Positions 22,656-22,743 of a stretch of 22,743 nucleotides of DNA are shown in pieces (positions within the stretch are counted from its first letter, which is position 1; every line of letters begins with the position of its first letter). The stretch spans positions 1 to 22,743 of the forward strand of contig NZ_WXZL01000040.1 of assembly GCF_009982895.1 (NCBI RefSeq), read 5' to 3'. The notes below the pieces were generated by a model, which did not search any database, was not told where the DNA came from, and saw only the letters and a list, made by a program, of their open reading frames with translations. The position numbers and the translations under genes were made by a program. This DNA is from Deinococcus alpinitundrae. Lineage in GTDB: Bacteria; Deinococcota; Deinococci; Deinococcales; Deinococcaceae.

Positions 22656-22743
22656 TCAAGAAGGATTTGATGGAATTTTCGGGTAGAGGCAGGGCAGCTT
22701 TCGGCGGGCATCGTCGGTGGTGAACCGCCACTTCACGCCCACC
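22656..22743 (-). CDS. C-terminus of an IS630-like transposase (runs off the window)
   Basis: Reading leftward from the right edge, 28 codons to TGA at 22656-22658 give VGVKWRFTTDDARRKLPCLY and a short tail. WxFTTxDARxKLxxLYP is the characteristic ending of many IS630-type DDE transposases as I know them. The remainder lies outside the window, so whether it is intact cannot be judged. It is co-directional with the ABC operon and 198 bases upstream of it. Confidence 0.5.
   Translation of the reverse strand, partial: VGVKWRFTTDDARRKLPCLYPKIPSNPS

Noticed and set aside
1..22743. CRISPR arrays, tRNA or rRNA genes
   Set aside because: No regularly spaced repeats or recognisable structural RNA sequences were seen on reading the window; a covariance-model scan was not possible.

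Overview
The window is GC-rich bacterial DNA with compact, overlapping operons. The gene styles, the IS6-like and IS630-like transposase remnants, and possible leaderless starts suggest a Deinococcus-type organism. That assignment is inference from general resemblance; there is no rRNA or other marker gene here.

Layout. (1) Positions 1-1285 hold the tail of a possible upstream gene, then two minus-strand enzymes: a tautomerase-fold protein and a flavodoxin-fold NAD(P)H:quinone oxidoreductase. (2) Positions 1750-13796 are one tightly packed plus-strand operon of twelve enzymes: MmgE/PrpD protein, split ThDP decarboxylase (alpha and beta), PxpA, acyl-CoA dehydrogenase, CaiB/BaiF CoA-transferase, HpcH/HpaI-type CoA-ester lyase, MaoC hydratase, aldehyde dehydrogenase, fused PxpB-PxpC, SDR dehydrogenase and a DAO-type FAD oxidoreductase. 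Most junctions overlap or are a few bases apart. No transporter or regulator lies inside. (3) Positions about 13990-18285 look like an inserted or rearranged accessory island. It starts inside a truncated HAD-phosphatase gene, carries three minus-strand genes (two of them paralogues with a DUF2442-like N-terminus), a divergent XRE-type regulator, and an unusual tyrosine-recombinase-like integrase. Two near-identical palindromes, one before the minus-strand operon/XRE pair and one before the integrase, suggest one repressor controls both. (4) Positions 18290-19059 are a graveyard: the N-terminus of a peptide-type ABC ATPase joined out of frame to the C-terminus of a sugar kinase, then a frameshifted IS6-like transposase remnant. 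(5) Positions 19071-22457 are a minus-strand CUT1 sugar ABC importer (binding protein, two permeases, no ATPase) ending at a perfect 16-bp hairpin. The C-terminus of an IS630-like transposase runs off the right edge.

How the genes work together. The large operon reads as a catabolic route (inference): a cyclic amide of the 5-oxoproline type is opened by PxpA/PxpBC with ATP; the resulting amino acid is oxidised by the FAD enzyme to a 2-oxo acid; the ThDP enzyme decarboxylates it to an aldehyde; the aldehyde dehydrogenase makes a dicarboxylate; CoA-transferase, acyl-CoA dehydrogenase, MaoC hydratase and CoA-ester lyase then cleave it. This order only makes sense if the substrate carries an extra carbon substituent, because plain glutamate would give succinyl-CoA directly. 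An itaconate-type route is the main alternative. The exact substrate cannot be read from the sequence.
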